Assembly: GCA_035654775.1 (NCBI GenBank)
Contig: DASRWB010000065.1
Span: 1 to 40,810 of the forward strand
Source: HKST-UBA85 sp035654775
Lineage (GTDB): Bacteria > Bacteroidota > Bacteroidia > Flavobacteriales > Flavobacteriaceae
Length of the DNA: 40,810 nucleotides
Reading direction: 5' to 3'
Positions 9,308 to 17,655 of this stretch are shown here, one piece after another; the first letter of the stretch is position 1, and every line of letters starts with the position of its first letter. The translations under genes were made by a program, and so were the position numbers. A model generated the notes under the pieces. It ran no database searches and had not been told where the DNA came from. It saw only the letters and a list, made by a program, of their open reading frames with translations.

Positions 9308-9334
9308 AAAAAAGGCAGTGAATTACTGCCTTTT
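9308..9334 (-). terminator. Terminator of the mdh / DUF4412-like operon
   Basis: Perfect inverted repeat AAAAGGCAGT (9310-9319) / ACTGCCTTTT (9325-9334) with loop GAATT, extended by further A on the left that read as a U run on the minus strand. It lies about 30 bases past the stop at 9365. Confidence 0.85.
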
Positions 9335-9364
9335 AATTTTTGTTTGATGGAGGTCAATTTTTTC

Positions 9365-10012
9365 TTAATTTCCTTTTTCGTATCCTTCAGGTATGGTCAT
9401 GTCAAAGGTATCGTCTGCTACCGCTTCTTTTTTTATTTCGGTTACTTCCACGGTTTGGGTCATGTCCATCCCCATTTGATTGAAACTTACTGTCATAAAC
9501 ATGGGGAATCCTTCTATTTTACCTGCCAGATTTGCTGTGCTTTGTGACACTACATTTATTTTGTCTGTAACATACATTTCCATTTTCACCTCAACTCCGT
9601 CATTTGTAGTAGTTACGTTGTATTTGGTACATTCGTAGCCTAATACATTTTTTGTTTCGTTTGTTTTTTCAATGTTGATGTTGCTTAAGTCTTCTTCAGA
9701 CATATCCAAGCTTTGTTCCATGTATTTTTTACCCATCATTGGGTTGTCCATCAGCATGAGCATTTTCTTTTCAGCCATATCAATTATGGCTGTTACATCA
9801 CCGGTCATTGGGCTTGAGGTTAGGCTTTTTGATTTATCACCTTTAAAATATGTGGTAGAAGTTATTTCGCCCATCATTGCCAGCTGTGCATTTACTTCGG
9901 CATTGGGGCTCGACATGGTTTGTTTCATGGTTACTACACCTTCAGTAAGTGCTTCTTGAGCAAAAACAGTAACACTAAAGGCGATAAATAAAATACTTAA
10001 TACTTTTTTCAT
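9365..10012 (-). CDS. Secreted protein resembling DUF4412
   Basis: 215 residues with a clear Sec signal peptide ending in VFAQ. The mature part alternates beta-strand-like segments and includes STTYFKGDKSKS, an IIDMAEKKMLMLMDN stretch, NVLGYECTKYNV and EMYVTDKI, a layout I associate with DUF4412 periplasmic proteins. The function is unknown. A methionine-rich segment (MLMLMDNPMMGKKYMEQSLDM) stands out; metal binding is possible but unproven. It starts 20 bases after mdh and precedes a terminator, so it is probably the second gene of an mdh transcript. The family assignment is moderate; secretion is well supported. Confidence 0.75.
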   Translation of the reverse strand: MKKVLSILFIAFSVTVFAQEALTEGVVTMKQTMSSPNAEVNAQLAMMGEITSTTYFKGDKSKSLTSSPMTGDVTAIIDMAEKKMLMLMDNPMMGKKYMEQSLDMSEEDLSNINIEKTNETKNVLGYECTKYNVTTTNDGVEVKMEMYVTDKINVVSQSTANLAGKIEGFPMFMTVSFNQMGMDMTQTVEVTEIKKEAVADDTFDMTIPEGYEKGN

Positions 10013-10032
10013 GGTTTTTAATTTTTGTTTTT

Positions 10033-10953
10033 TTATAATAAATTGTTTGTTTTTCTTACTCCTTCAGCACTTGTGCTTAAAAGTTCTTTTTCGTTATTGT
10101 CAAGTTCCAGCTCAACAATACGTTCTATGCCGTTTTTCCCTAATATTACAGGAACACCGATGCATATATCTTTTAATCCATACTCGCCGTTTACTAATGC
10201 TGAGCAAGGAAACATTTTTTTCTGATCGCAGGCAATAGCTTGTACCAAACTGCTTACAGCTGCTCCCGGAGCATACCAGGCTGAAGTGCCTAAAAGCTTG
10301 GTCAAGGTTGCTCCGCCTACTTTAGTCTCTTCCATTACTTGCTCCATACGTTCATTACTTATAAACTCGGAAACCGGAACGCTGTTTCGGGTGGCCAATC
10401 GGGTTAATGGAATCATACCGGTATCGCTGTGCCCGCCAATAACCATACCATCTACATCGCTTATAGGTGCATCTAAAGCTTCTGCTAAACGATATTTAAA
10501 GCGTGCTGAGTCTAAAGCACCGCCCATTCCTATAATTTTATTTTTTGGTAAACCACTTGTTTTATGCACTAAATAAGTCATGGTATCCATAGGGTTACTT
10601 ACCACTATAATAATGGTGTTGGGTGAATGTTGAATCAGGTTTGAGGCAACCTCTTTTACAATACCTGCGTTAATTCCAATAAGTTCTTCACGTGTCATTC
10701 CGGGTTTTCTTGGTATTCCCGAAGTAATCACACAAATATGGCTGTTTGCCGTTTTGGTATAATCGTTTGTGGTTCCGGTAATTTTGGTATCGAAACCATT
10801 TAGAGAGGCTGTTTGCATAAGGTCCATGGCCTTGCCTTCGGCAAATCCTTCCTTAATATCCAACAATACTACTTCGCTGGCAAAATTTTTAATCGCAATG
10901 TATTCGGCACAACTAGCACCTACAGCGCCAGCACCTACAACTGTAATTTTCAT
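10033..10953 (-). CDS. mdh: Malate dehydrogenase (LDH-like type)
   Basis: Oxidises malate to oxaloacetate with NAD in the TCA cycle. The 306-residue protein has the dinucleotide-binding GAGAVG (residues 7-12), Asp32 at the end of beta-2 favouring NAD over NADP, the substrate arginines Arg82, Arg88 and Arg151, Asn120 in VVSNPMD, and the catalytic His175 in IGGHSDTGMIPL. Arg82 in the active-site loop indicates malate rather than lactate specificity, though lactate dehydrogenase is the related alternative. It is transcribed with the downstream DUF4412-like gene. Citrate synthase is at the far end of the window. Confidence 0.95.
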   Translation of the reverse strand: MKITVVGAGAVGASCAEYIAIKNFASEVVLLDIKEGFAEGKAMDLMQTASLNGFDTKITGTTNDYTKTANSHICVITSGIPRKPGMTREELIGINAGIVKEVASNLIQHSPNTIIIVVSNPMDTMTYLVHKTSGLPKNKIIGMGGALDSARFKYRLAEALDAPISDVDGMVIGGHSDTGMIPLTRLATRNSVPVSEFISNERMEQVMEETKVGGATLTKLLGTSAWYAPGAAVSSLVQAIACDQKKMFPCSALVNGEYGLKDICIGVPVILGKNGIERIVELELDNNEKELLSTSAEGVRKTNNLL

Positions 10954-10999
10954 ATGTAATAGTTAATCGTTTAAATTAGGTTTATTTTTAGATGAAGTG

Positions 11000-11007
11000 C
11001 AAATTTA
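11000..11007 (-). promoter_or_regulatory. -7 promoter element of mdh (TAAATTTG)
   Basis: TAAATTTG on the minus strand fits TAnnTTTG, about 45 bases before the mdh ATG. No exact TTG is at -33 spacing. The surrounding 16-mer CTTAAATTTGCACTTC is identical in front of ffh (25295-25310 region). Confidence 0.55.
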
Positions 11008-11045
11008 AGATTTTTATATCAGATAACTTGCTTAGTAGTATGAAT

Positions 11046-12056
11046 TTAAAAAGAAAAGTTTAGTCCCAGCGAAGCGCTGTTAAATTCGGCAATAGTATAG
11101 TCTGCATTCAGTCCAAAAAAACCCAGTTTCAAATTGGCTCCCAAGGTGGTTCTCATTCCTGAAATTTCCTGATTTACAGAAAAAGGGTCTACTATTTCTT
11201 CAGATGAAATGGCGTTATAGGTTACTCTGTAAGTTCCTAAAACATCGGTATTGGATTTTCCGGTAATATATCCCAACCCGGCATAGAAATTAATAATTTT
11301 AATTTTTGTGCCCGCGAGCAGTTGGAACAACATGGTATTAATTTTGGTTTCAAATTTTTGATTTTCTCCGGCTACAAAGCCTTCATCCGTAAAATCATAA
11401 CTCCCGTTCAGGTGTGTATAAGCAATTACTCCGGAAATGGCTATGGGAAATATTTTATCGGCCGGAAGCCAGCTGGTAAACTCTTGTTGCAACCCAATAC
11501 CGTAATATCCTACTTTTACATCCTCGGTATCTACTTTTGGAAAAAATCGGGCTTTGAGTTGTGTTCCTTTAAAAGGCGAAAAACCGGCTTGTAAAAAAGC
11601 TGTTGGAAGAATGTTTATATTTTGTGAGCCAATGCCTGTCGGTAATTCCAACTCCACTTCCTGATTGCCAAAAATACCGTTGTCTAATGTTATATTTATT
11701 ACTACCGGCGGATGGTTATGCCCTAGTGAGGTTGCAACATTTTTAATGGTGCTTCCGTCTTGAAAACTTATATTTTCGTACAGCGATGCATCCATTTGAA
11801 AATATTTTTTTTCTTTTTCTATAAATGAAACGTTTCCTATAAGCGAAATTTCAAATCCAAAACGTTTGGGTGACTTGGCGTTGTTGAACCAACCATTGTT
11901 CATTCCAAAGGCAACACCTTCTGATGCCGGAGCCAAGTAACTTGTGGTAAATCGTTTTGCATCATTAATTCCTGCAGCCAAAAGCTCGTCTATATTATTT
12001 TGTGCATGAGAAAATGTTATACTTAAAAAAAAGATAAACAGGGCTTGCTTTTTCAT
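11046..12056 (-). CDS. Outer-membrane-like protein, probably DUF6588
   Basis: 336 residues from the ATG at 12056. That ATG opens a proper signal peptide (MKKQALFIFFLSITFSHAQ); the frame upstream has no signal character and lies over the promoter. The mature protein has a segment ending DELLAAGINDAKRFTTSYLAP, then alternating short beta strands, and finishes with a beta strand ending in Phe (SLGLNFSF), as outer-membrane beta-barrel proteins do. I associate this layout with the Bacteroidota family DUF6588. Function unknown. It stands alone between mdh and gyrB. Confidence 0.75.
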   Translation of the reverse strand: MKKQALFIFFLSITFSHAQNNIDELLAAGINDAKRFTTSYLAPASEGVAFGMNNGWFNNAKSPKRFGFEISLIGNVSFIEKEKKYFQMDASLYENISFQDGSTIKNVATSLGHNHPPVVINITLDNGIFGNQEVELELPTGIGSQNINILPTAFLQAGFSPFKGTQLKARFFPKVDTEDVKVGYYGIGLQQEFTSWLPADKIFPIAISGVIAYTHLNGSYDFTDEGFVAGENQKFETKINTMLFQLLAGTKIKIINFYAGLGYITGKSNTDVLGTYRVTYNAISSEEIVDPFSVNQEISGMRTTLGANLKLGFFGLNADYTIAEFNSASLGLNFSF

Positions 12057-12082
12057 AATTATGTAGGTTTTAAGTTTATACG

Positions 12083-12145
12083 TATAACGAAAGTACAGGT
12101 TATAAATTATAAAAAGCAACTACAATATTGATACTTGCAGTTGCT
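12083..12145 (-). promoter_or_regulatory. Probable promoter of the DUF6588-like gene
   Basis: On the minus strand TACTTTCG (near 12094-12087), one base off TAnnTTTG, lies 21 bases after a TTG that falls inside the gyrB terminator stem. The arrangement would give a leader of about 25 bases. The match is imperfect, so this is tentative. Confidence 0.35.
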
Positions 12146-12149
12146 TTTT
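12111..12149 (-). terminator. gyrB terminator
   Basis: Inverted repeat AAAAAGCAACT (12111-12121) / AGTTGCTTTTT (12139-12149), an 11-bp perfect stem around a 17-base loop, starting about 30 bases past the gyrB stop. The A run reads as U on the minus strand. Confidence 0.8.
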
Positions 12150-12179
12150 CTTACTAAGTTTTGAGCTTTTATTTATTGT

Positions 12180-14117
12180 TTAGGCATCAATATTGGCGTA
12201 TATCGCATTTTTTTCAATAAATTCTCTTCGCGGTGGTACTTCATCACCCATGAGCATAGAAAAAATTCTATCGGCTTCGCCACCATTGTCAATGTTTACC
12301 TGGCGCAATGTTCTAAATTCCGGATTCATGGTAGTGTCCCAAAGTTGCTCGGCGTTCATTTCTCCAAGACCTTTGTAGCGTTGTACACTTACATTTCCTC
12401 CAAAGGATTCAGCTATACTGTCGCGTTCCTTGTCTGTCCAGGCATATTGTTTTTTGTTTCCTTTTTTTACAAGGTATAATGGTGGAGTTGCTATATAGAC
12501 GTGTCCACTTTCTATGAGTTCTTTCATATACCTGAAGAAGAAAGTTAAAATAAGTGTGGCGATGTGGCTACCGTCAATATCAGCATCACACATGATGACA
12601 ATTTTGTGGTAGCGTAGTTTAGACAAGTTTAATGCTTTACTATCTTCTTCAGTACCAATGGTTACTCCTAAGGCGGTAAAAATATTTCGAATTTCTTCGT
12701 TTTCAAAGACTTTATGGGTCATGGCTTTTTCCACGTTTAGTATTTTACCCCGCAATGGTAAAATGGCCTGAAAATTTCTGTCGCGTCCTTGTTTTGCGGT
12801 TCCACCTGCAGAATCGCCCTCGACCAAAAACACTTCACATTTTGCCGGATCTTGTTCAGAGCAATCACTTAATTTTCCGGGTAAACCACCAATGCTCATT
12901 ACCGTTTTGCGTTGCACCATTTCGCGTGCTTTTTGCGCTGCGTGGCGTGCTTGTGCGGCTAAAATTACTTTTTGCACTATAATTTTTGCATCGTCGGGAT
13001 GTTCTTCCAGGTAATCTGTTAGCATTTCAGAAACAGCCTGACTTACTGATGCTGAAACTTCGCGGTTTCCCAGTTTGGTTTTGGTTTGTCCTTCAAATTG
13101 AGGCTCGGCTACTTTAACAGAAATAATAGCGGTTAATCCTTCACGGAAATCGTCGCCGGCAATATCAAACTTTAATTTATCAAGCATACCGGAATCATCT
13201 GCATATTTCTTAAGGGTATGTGTTAATCCACGACGAAAACCCGTTAAATGAGTACCGCCTTCGTGTGTATTAATATTGTTTACATAGGAATGTAAGTTTT
13301 CTGCATATGAGGTATTGTAAATCATGGCTACTTCTACGGGAACACCATTTTTTTCACCTTCAAATGCGATAACGTCCTGCATTAAGGGTTCGCGGTTGCC
13401 ATCTAAAAACTTAATGAATTCTTTAAGTCCTTCTTCTGAATAAAACGTTTCTCCTTCATAAGTTCCATCTTCTTTTTTGTGACGTTTATCCACCAAATGT
13501 ATGGTAATCCCTTTGTTCAGGTAGGCAAGCTCTCGCATTCTGCTGGCCAGCGTATCGTAACTGTACTCGAGTGTTTGGGTAAAAATGGTTGGGTCGGGCT
13601 TGAAGGTAACTACCGTTCCTCGTTTATCGGTTTCTCCTACCGTCTTAACCGGATATAGTGTTTTCCCTCTTTCGTATTCTTGTTCCCAAATTTTTCCATC
13701 GCGATATACGGTTGCTTTTAAGTGTTCCGAAAGGGCGTTTACACAGCTTACGCCTACTCCATGTAAACCTCCGGATACTTTGTAGGAATCTTTGTCGAAT
13801 TTTCCTCCGGCACCTATTTTGGTCATGACGACTTCCAGTGCTGAAATTCCTTCTTTCTTGTGTAAGTCTACCGGAATACCTCTTCCGTCATCTTCAGTTG
13901 TTATGGAATTATCCTCATTAATGGTTACTGTTATATTGTCACAATGTCCGGCGAGTGCCTCATCAATGGAGTTGTCAACAACTTCGTAAACTAAATGATG
14001 TAATCCTCTTACACCTACATCACCAATATACATAGATGGTCGCATGCGCACATGCTCCATTCCTTCCAAGGCCTGAATACTATCGGCTGAATACTGTTTT
14101 TTGTTTTCTTCGCTCAT
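12180..14117 (-). CDS. gyrB: DNA gyrase subunit B
   Basis: ATPase subunit of DNA gyrase, introducing negative supercoils with GyrA. The 645 residues show the GHKL ATP site (EVVDNSIDEALAGHC, DDGRGIPV, GGLHGVGVSCVNAL), the transducer domain, the TOPRIM motifs FLVEGDSAGG and MCDADIDGSH, and the C-terminal QRYKGLGEMNAEQLWDTTM. PLRGKILNVEKA also fits gyrase. ParE is the nearest alternative; length and the C-terminal motifs favour GyrB. It has its own promoter and an unusual hairpin at the predicted 5' end of the mRNA. No gyrA is in the window. Confidence 0.95.
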   Translation of the reverse strand: MSEENKKQYSADSIQALEGMEHVRMRPSMYIGDVGVRGLHHLVYEVVDNSIDEALAGHCDNITVTINEDNSITTEDDGRGIPVDLHKKEGISALEVVMTKIGAGGKFDKDSYKVSGGLHGVGVSCVNALSEHLKATVYRDGKIWEQEYERGKTLYPVKTVGETDKRGTVVTFKPDPTIFTQTLEYSYDTLASRMRELAYLNKGITIHLVDKRHKKEDGTYEGETFYSEEGLKEFIKFLDGNREPLMQDVIAFEGEKNGVPVEVAMIYNTSYAENLHSYVNNINTHEGGTHLTGFRRGLTHTLKKYADDSGMLDKLKFDIAGDDFREGLTAIISVKVAEPQFEGQTKTKLGNREVSASVSQAVSEMLTDYLEEHPDDAKIIVQKVILAAQARHAAQKAREMVQRKTVMSIGGLPGKLSDCSEQDPAKCEVFLVEGDSAGGTAKQGRDRNFQAILPLRGKILNVEKAMTHKVFENEEIRNIFTALGVTIGTEEDSKALNLSKLRYHKIVIMCDADIDGSHIATLILTFFFRYMKELIESGHVYIATPPLYLVKKGNKKQYAWTDKERDSIAESFGGNVSVQRYKGLGEMNAEQLWDTTMNPEFRTLRQVNIDNGGEADRIFSMLMGDEVPPRREFIEKNAIYANIDA

Positions 14118-14154
14118 GAATTTATTTCTTCGTTTTTCTTTAGTTTAAACCATA

Positions 14155-14182
14155 AAAAAATGACGCGTTTGCATCATTTTTT
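14155..14182 (-). promoter_or_regulatory. Hairpin with U run at the 5' end of the gyrB leader
   Basis: AAAAAATGACGC (14155-14166) and GCATCATTTTTT (14171-14182) form a 12-bp stem with one mismatch and a GTTT loop. Read on the minus strand it is followed by seven U. It begins only a few bases after the expected gyrB transcription start, so it resembles an intrinsic terminator or attenuator inside the leader rather than at a gene end. Confidence 0.55.
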
Positions 14183-14191
14183 GGATACCTA

Positions 14192-14199
14192 CAAATATA
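14192..14199 (-). promoter_or_regulatory. -7 promoter element of gyrB (TATATTTG)
   Basis: TATATTTG on the minus strand fits TAnnTTTG and lies 74 bases before the gyrB ATG, putting the transcription start near 14186. No exact TTG is at -33. Confidence 0.55.
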
Positions 14200-14439
14200 C
14201 GAATTATAGCTGCATTTTAAAAGCTTTTTAATGCAGGCTCGGTATTTTTATTAACATTTGTTAATTACTTAAAAGCGTCTTAAACAAGCTAAAAATGGCC
14301 TTAAAATAGATTTTACTCAATTTTGTCATTTCAAAAAAACGCTAAATCAGCATTCATTCTTAAACAGGCTTATTTGAGATTAAAAAGACTAAAAATGAGG
14401 TTGAATTTTGAATAAATAAATCTTTTTTACATTCATTTT

Positions 14440-16101
14440 TTAGTAGGCGTCGCCATGTACTTTTGCTACGGCTCTTCCGGAAGGGTCGTTCATGTTTTTA
14501 AAGGCTTCATCCCATTCTAAAGCTACTTTGGTGCTACAAGCCACACTGGGTTCTTGTGGCACGCTTAATGCCGCTGTATCGCTTGGAAAGTGTGATTCAA
14601 AAATAGAACGGTAGTAATACTCTTCTTTATTTTGTGGTGTTTGGACAGGAAATCTATAATGGGCATTTGCCATTTGCTCATCTGTAATTTCTTTATTCAC
14701 GGTTTCTTTTAAGGCATCAATCCAACTGTAGCCTACTCCGTCACTAAATTGTTCTTTTTGTCTCCAGATTATGCTTTCCGGTAAATAATTTTCAAAAGCT
14801 TTGCGAACTATCCATTTTTCCATTCGTTCTTTATTTATCATTTTATCCTTTGGGTTTGTTGACATGGCAACATCCATAAATTCTTTATCTAAAAACGGAA
14901 CGCGACCTTCAATTCCCCAAGCAGCCAAACTTTTGTTTGCTCTTAAACAATCGTATTGATGGAGTTTACTTAATTTTCTTACAGTTTCTTCATGAAATTC
15001 CCGAGCATTTGGCGCTTTATGAAAGTATAAATATCCTCCAAACAATTCGTCTGCTCCTTCCCCGGATAACACCATTTTTATTCCCATGGATTTTATTACC
15101 CGCGCCATTAAATACATAGGTGTACTTGCTCTAACAGTAGTAATATCATAGGTTTCCAAATTATAAATAACATCGCGAATGGCATCCAGACCTTCTTGTA
15201 TAGTGAATTTTATTTCGTGGTGAATTGTACCAATATGTGCCGCTACTTTGCGAGCTGCAGTCAAATCGGGCGAACCTTCTAAACCCACTGAAAAAGAATG
15301 CAACTGTGGCCACCAGGCATCAGTAGTATCATCTGTTTCAATCCGTTTTTGGGCGTATTTTTTGGCTATGGCAGCTATTACTGAAGAATCCAAACCACCC
15401 GAAAGCAATACTCCATAGGGCACATCACTCATTAACTGACGATGTACCGCATTTTCCAATGCTTGACGTATTTTAGCTATTTCTGTTTTGTTGTTTTCAA
15501 CAGCAGTGTAATCTGTCCAAGTTCGGGAATACCATTTCACCAATTGCCCTTCTTTACTAGACAGGTAGTGTCCGGGAGGAAATACTTCAATTTTTGTACA
15601 AATTCCTTCCAGCGCTTTTAATTCGGAAGCCACATAGAATGTACCGTTTTGATCCCAGCCTATGTAGAGCGGTATAATCCCCATATGATCTCTGGCAATA
15701 AAATATTCATCCTTTTCAGTATCATAAATGGCAAAGCCAAAAATACCATTCATTTCATCAACAAAATCCACACCTTTGCTTTGATATAATGCCAAAATTA
15801 CTTCGCAGTCGCTTTCGGTTTGAAATTGATAGTTCGGAAACTGTTTCCGAAGCATTCGGTGATTGTATATTTCGCCGTTGGCTGCCAGCACAAATCTTTG
15901 ATCCTCACTATACAGGGGTTGCTTTCCCGAAGCCGGATCAACAATAGCCAGACGTTCATGAGCCAGAATTGCCTTTTCGTTACTGAAAATACCACTCCAA
16001 TCCGGACCTCGATGTCTGATTTTTTTTGCCATTTTCAAAAGTTGAGGCCTTAAGTCTTCTGCTTTTTGTTTGAGTTCAAATGCACATACTATTCCACACA
16101 T
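14440..16101 (-). CDS. asnB: Asparagine synthase B (glutamine-hydrolysing)
   Basis: Makes asparagine from aspartate, ATP and glutamine. The 553 residues match E. coli AsnB (about 554). The N-terminal glutaminase has the essential Cys2 (MCGIVCAF), RHRGPDWSG and AANGEIYNH. The synthetase half has the ATP pyrophosphatase loop LLSGGLDSS (233-240), LSGEGADELFGGY and the EGRVPFLDKEF element. Both domains look complete, so it can probably use glutamine. It stands alone with a 195-base AT-rich gap upstream towards the divergent DUF2911 gene. Confidence 0.97.
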   Translation of the reverse strand: MCGIVCAFELKQKAEDLRPQLLKMAKKIRHRGPDWSGIFSNEKAILAHERLAIVDPASGKQPLYSEDQRFVLAANGEIYNHRMLRKQFPNYQFQTESDCEVILALYQSKGVDFVDEMNGIFGFAIYDTEKDEYFIARDHMGIIPLYIGWDQNGTFYVASELKALEGICTKIEVFPPGHYLSSKEGQLVKWYSRTWTDYTAVENNKTEIAKIRQALENAVHRQLMSDVPYGVLLSGGLDSSVIAAIAKKYAQKRIETDDTTDAWWPQLHSFSVGLEGSPDLTAARKVAAHIGTIHHEIKFTIQEGLDAIRDVIYNLETYDITTVRASTPMYLMARVIKSMGIKMVLSGEGADELFGGYLYFHKAPNAREFHEETVRKLSKLHQYDCLRANKSLAAWGIEGRVPFLDKEFMDVAMSTNPKDKMINKERMEKWIVRKAFENYLPESIIWRQKEQFSDGVGYSWIDALKETVNKEITDEQMANAHYRFPVQTPQNKEEYYYRSIFESHFPSDTAALSVPQEPSVACSTKVALEWDEAFKNMNDPSGRAVAKVHGDAY

Positions 16102-16323
16102 ATTACTTTATTTTTACAACACAAATATGATTTTTATATTCAAACTTAAAAACATAAATGAAAATATACTTACATTTTAAAACAATAAATTTATTATTTA
16201 TTTTAAAATGAAATTTAATTATTTACTAAAAGCTAAGATTTCTAACAGTTGTTGATTTTTGAGTTTTAACTTTGTTTTAAACTAATTTTTAAAAATTTGC
16301 GTTTATATTTAACAAAAAATCAT

Positions 16324-16860
16324 ATGATGAGAAAGACACTTTCCTTGTTTACTACAATTACTTTGTTATTATTTTCCTGTAATTTTTTTGGACAAAATTT
16401 TAAAGATTTGGATGCCAGTCCAATGGACATTGCTGCTTTTCCACTTAGTCACAATATCTCGGACAAGCTGGTAAGAGTAATGTACAGCAGGCCACAACTT
16501 AAAGGAAGAACCGTAGCTTCACTTACTCCATCAGGAAAAGTATGGAGAACCGGAGCTAATGAAGCTACCGAAATTACGTTTTACAAAAATGTAACCTTTG
16601 GTTCAAAAGTTGTATCAGCAGGAACCTACACTTTATTTACCATACCGGGAGAAAAGGAATGGACAGTAATTTTAAATAGTGATTTGAATATTTGGGGAGC
16701 TTATGATTACAATAGCAAAAATGATGTCGCTCGGATTGTTGTTCCCTTAACTTATGATGAAAATGAACTGGAAGCCTTTTCTATGGCTTTCAACACTGAA
16801 GGCACTTTATTTTTAGGCTGGGGAAATTTAAGGGTAGCTATCCCTATAAAAGAAAATTAA
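16324..16860 (+). CDS. DUF2911 family exported protein
   Basis: 178 residues from the ATG at 16324 (a second ATG at 16327 is equally possible). The frame extends to a TTG at 16297, but that lies in a TTTGCG promoter-like stretch. The N-terminus is a signal peptide that can be read two ways: LLLFSC is a lipobox, while FFGQ just after looks like a signal peptidase I site. The mature protein matches DUF2911: VRVMYSRPQLKGRTV, GKVWRTGANEATEI, AGTYTLFTIPGE and VILNSDLNIWGAYDY. This family of secreted Bacteroidota proteins has no known function. It converges on queE with a 20-base gap. Confidence 0.85.
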   Translation: MMRKTLSLFTTITLLLFSCNFFGQNFKDLDASPMDIAAFPLSHNISDKLVRVMYSRPQLKGRTVASLTPSGKVWRTGANEATEITFYKNVTFGSKVVSAGTYTLFTIPGEKEWTVILNSDLNIWGAYDYNSKNDVARIVVPLTYDENELEAFSMAFNTEGTLFLGWGNLRVAIPIKEN

Positions 16861-16880
16861 GCTTTAAAGTCACACCTTTG

Positions 16881-17510
16881 TCAGGGTATATTTAAGTATT
16901 TATGCGTCTGCAACGATACTTTCCATTTCGGATTTTGCATTACATAATCTACTATCAATGGTATAGCTTGTTCACGTCGACTCCATTCGGGTTGTAAATA
17001 TAAAATACAATCGTCAGTAACTTTTGCGGCTTGTTCTTCTGCGAATTTAAAATCGTCTTTGTTATAGACTATTATTTTAAGTTCGTTTGCTTTTTTATAT
17101 ATTTCTTGCGTTGGAAGTTTACGTTTTTTTGGCGATAGGCAAATCCAGTCCCATTGCCCCGTTAACTTATATGCCCCAGAGGTTTCTATATGAATTTTTA
17201 ATCCTTTTTCTCGTAAAAGTTTCGTTAGCGGCTGCATATTCCACATCAGTGGTTCTCCACCGGTAATTACAATGGTGTCACTATAACTTGAAGCACTTTC
17301 CACAATTTTGGTTATCTCTGTTGGTGGGTGAAGTGCTGCATTCCAACTTTCTTTAACATCACACCAATGACAACCTACATCACATCCTCCTACTCTAATA
17401 AAATACGCAGCCGTTCCTTTGTGGTATCCTTCGCCTTGAATCGTATAAAATGCTTCCATTAGAGGCAGCATTTCTCCTTTATCAACCCGTTGTTTTACTT
17501 CTAATTTCAT
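16881..17510 (-). CDS. queE: 7-carboxy-7-deazaguanine synthase (radical SAM)
   Basis: Converts 6-carboxytetrahydropterin to 7-carboxy-7-deazaguanine in queuosine/preQ0 synthesis. The 209-residue protein opens with MEAFYTIQGEGYHKG, the QueE N-terminal signature, followed by the iron-sulfur cysteines C-x3-C-x2-C at 43, 47 and 50 in GGCDVGCHWCD. TGGEPLM is the S-adenosylmethionine-binding GGE motif. I chose the ATG at 17510; the frame also opens with a TTG at 17519, which is part of the -7 element TATCTTTG. No other queuosine genes are visible, although folE at 2146 makes a shared precursor, dihydroneopterin triphosphate. Confidence 0.93.
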   Translation of the reverse strand: MKLEVKQRVDKGEMLPLMEAFYTIQGEGYHKGTAAYFIRVGGCDVGCHWCDVKESWNAALHPPTEITKIVESASSYSDTIVITGGEPLMWNMQPLTKLLREKGLKIHIETSGAYKLTGQWDWICLSPKKRKLPTQEIYKKANELKIIVYNKDDFKFAEEQAAKVTDDCILYLQPEWSRREQAIPLIVDYVMQNPKWKVSLQTHKYLNIP

Positions 17511-17516
17511 GAAGGG

Positions 17517-17524
17517 CAAAGATA
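17517..17524 (-). promoter_or_regulatory. -7 promoter element of queE (TATCTTTG)
   Basis: TATCTTTG on the minus strand ends only seven bases before the queE ATG (17510). If used, the mRNA would start at or within a base or two of the start codon, giving a nearly leaderless message. Confidence 0.5.
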
Positions 17525-17655
17525 AACATTAAGTTGTAAAGCAAGCGCATTAAAATTTCAAGAATTTAGCTAAATATACACCTACTCATACAGATTATTG
17601 AAATATTTTTAAGCTGTATTAAAGCAAGATTAGTATTTTTATAAAAAAATTAAAA

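Larger units (their letters stand above)
14118..14439. other. Intergenic region between asnB and gyrB (322 bases)
   Basis: No credible gene. From right to left it holds an AT-rich asnB 3' region with two loosely similar stretches starting TCTTAAACA(A/G)GCT (14278, 14358), a perfect palindrome TTAACATTTGTTAA (14251-14264), the gyrB -7 element and the leader hairpin. I see no clear asnB terminator. Confidence 0.7.

Noticed and set aside
12057..12119. N-terminal 21-residue extension of the DUF6588-like protein
   Set aside because: It would place a non-signal segment before a normal signal peptide and covers the promoter and terminator stem; the ATG at 12056 is better.
14278..14370. Two similar stretches TCTTAAACAAGCT and TCTTAAACAGGCT, 80 bases apart
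   Set aside because: Similarity is short and fades quickly in AT-rich DNA; not enough for a repeat element or iteron array.
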